Source: SICV01 sp038045265 (GTDB lineage Archaea; Nanobdellota; Nanobdellia; Pacearchaeales; GW2011-AR1). Taken from it: 11,743 nt of DNA. The stretch spans positions 1 through 11,743 of the forward strand of contig JBBSYL010000028.1 of NCBI GenBank assembly GCA_038045265.1, written 5' to 3'. Made by a program: the position numbers and the translations under genes. Shown here piece by piece: positions 11,743-11,743 of the stretch; positions within the stretch are counted from its first letter, which is position 1, and each line of letters begins with the position of its first letter. The notes under the pieces were generated by a model. It was not told the DNA's origin. It searched no databases and worked only from the letters and a program-made list of their open reading frames with translations.

Positions 11743-11743
11743 C

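Overview
The window looks like a piece of an AT-rich (roughly one-third GC by eye), compact archaeal genome, most likely from a DPANN-type lineage such as Pacearchaeota or Woesearchaeota. The archaeal assignment rests on ribosomal protein eS17, initiation factor aIF1A, a tRNA-intron endonuclease of the archaeal EndA family, and promoters with a TATA-like TTTAAA box about 24-30 bp before the ATG, which implies largely leaderless mRNAs. The DPANN placement is an inference from the compaction, a bacterial-type leucyl-tRNA synthetase and a stand-alone LAGLIDADG endonuclease. The sequence is a scaffold: 100 Ns lie at 3030-3129.

Layout. 1-609 (-): a winged-helix plus Nudix-like protein, broken by a one-base frameshift and running off the left edge. 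664-1632 (+): a Nudix hydrolase with an interrupted Nudix box, then a small nucleotidyltransferase. 1633-1924: mostly non-coding, with one doubtful 45-codon ORF. 1925-2725 (+): a LAGLIDADG endonuclease whose end runs antisense into a CAU tRNA at 2685-2756 (-). 2810-3260 (+): a small membrane protein interrupted by the gap, which lies inside a 67-bp tandem repeat, then a micro-ORF. 3267-3393: two adjacent long inverted repeats. 3395-3655 (-): eS17. 3707-5222 (+): an EamA-type transporter and an HExxH membrane protease. 5219-6755 (-): EndA and a winged-helix protein with a nuclease-like C-terminus. 6808-10812 (+): a polytopic membrane protein, aIF1A, a 60-aa unknown, and LeuRS. 10813-11242: two small ORFs with their own promoters and a hairpin region. 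11243-11704 (+): a GNAT acetyltransferase. A minus-strand reading frame enters from the right edge.

How it fits together. The core is translation: eS17, aIF1A, LeuRS, tRNA(CAU) and EndA for tRNA splicing. Four divergent pairs (609/664, tRNA 2756/2810, 3655/3707, 6755/6808) have starts only 52-55 bp apart, and each has a single near-palindromic TATA element in the middle. Convergent genes overlap by four bases at a TTAG (5219-5222, probably also 11701-11704). The left end is the most system-like part: a degenerate Nudix domain fused to a DNA-binding domain, divergent from a Nudix hydrolase and a nucleotidyltransferase. That resembles the logic of NrtR-type regulators with the domain order reversed.
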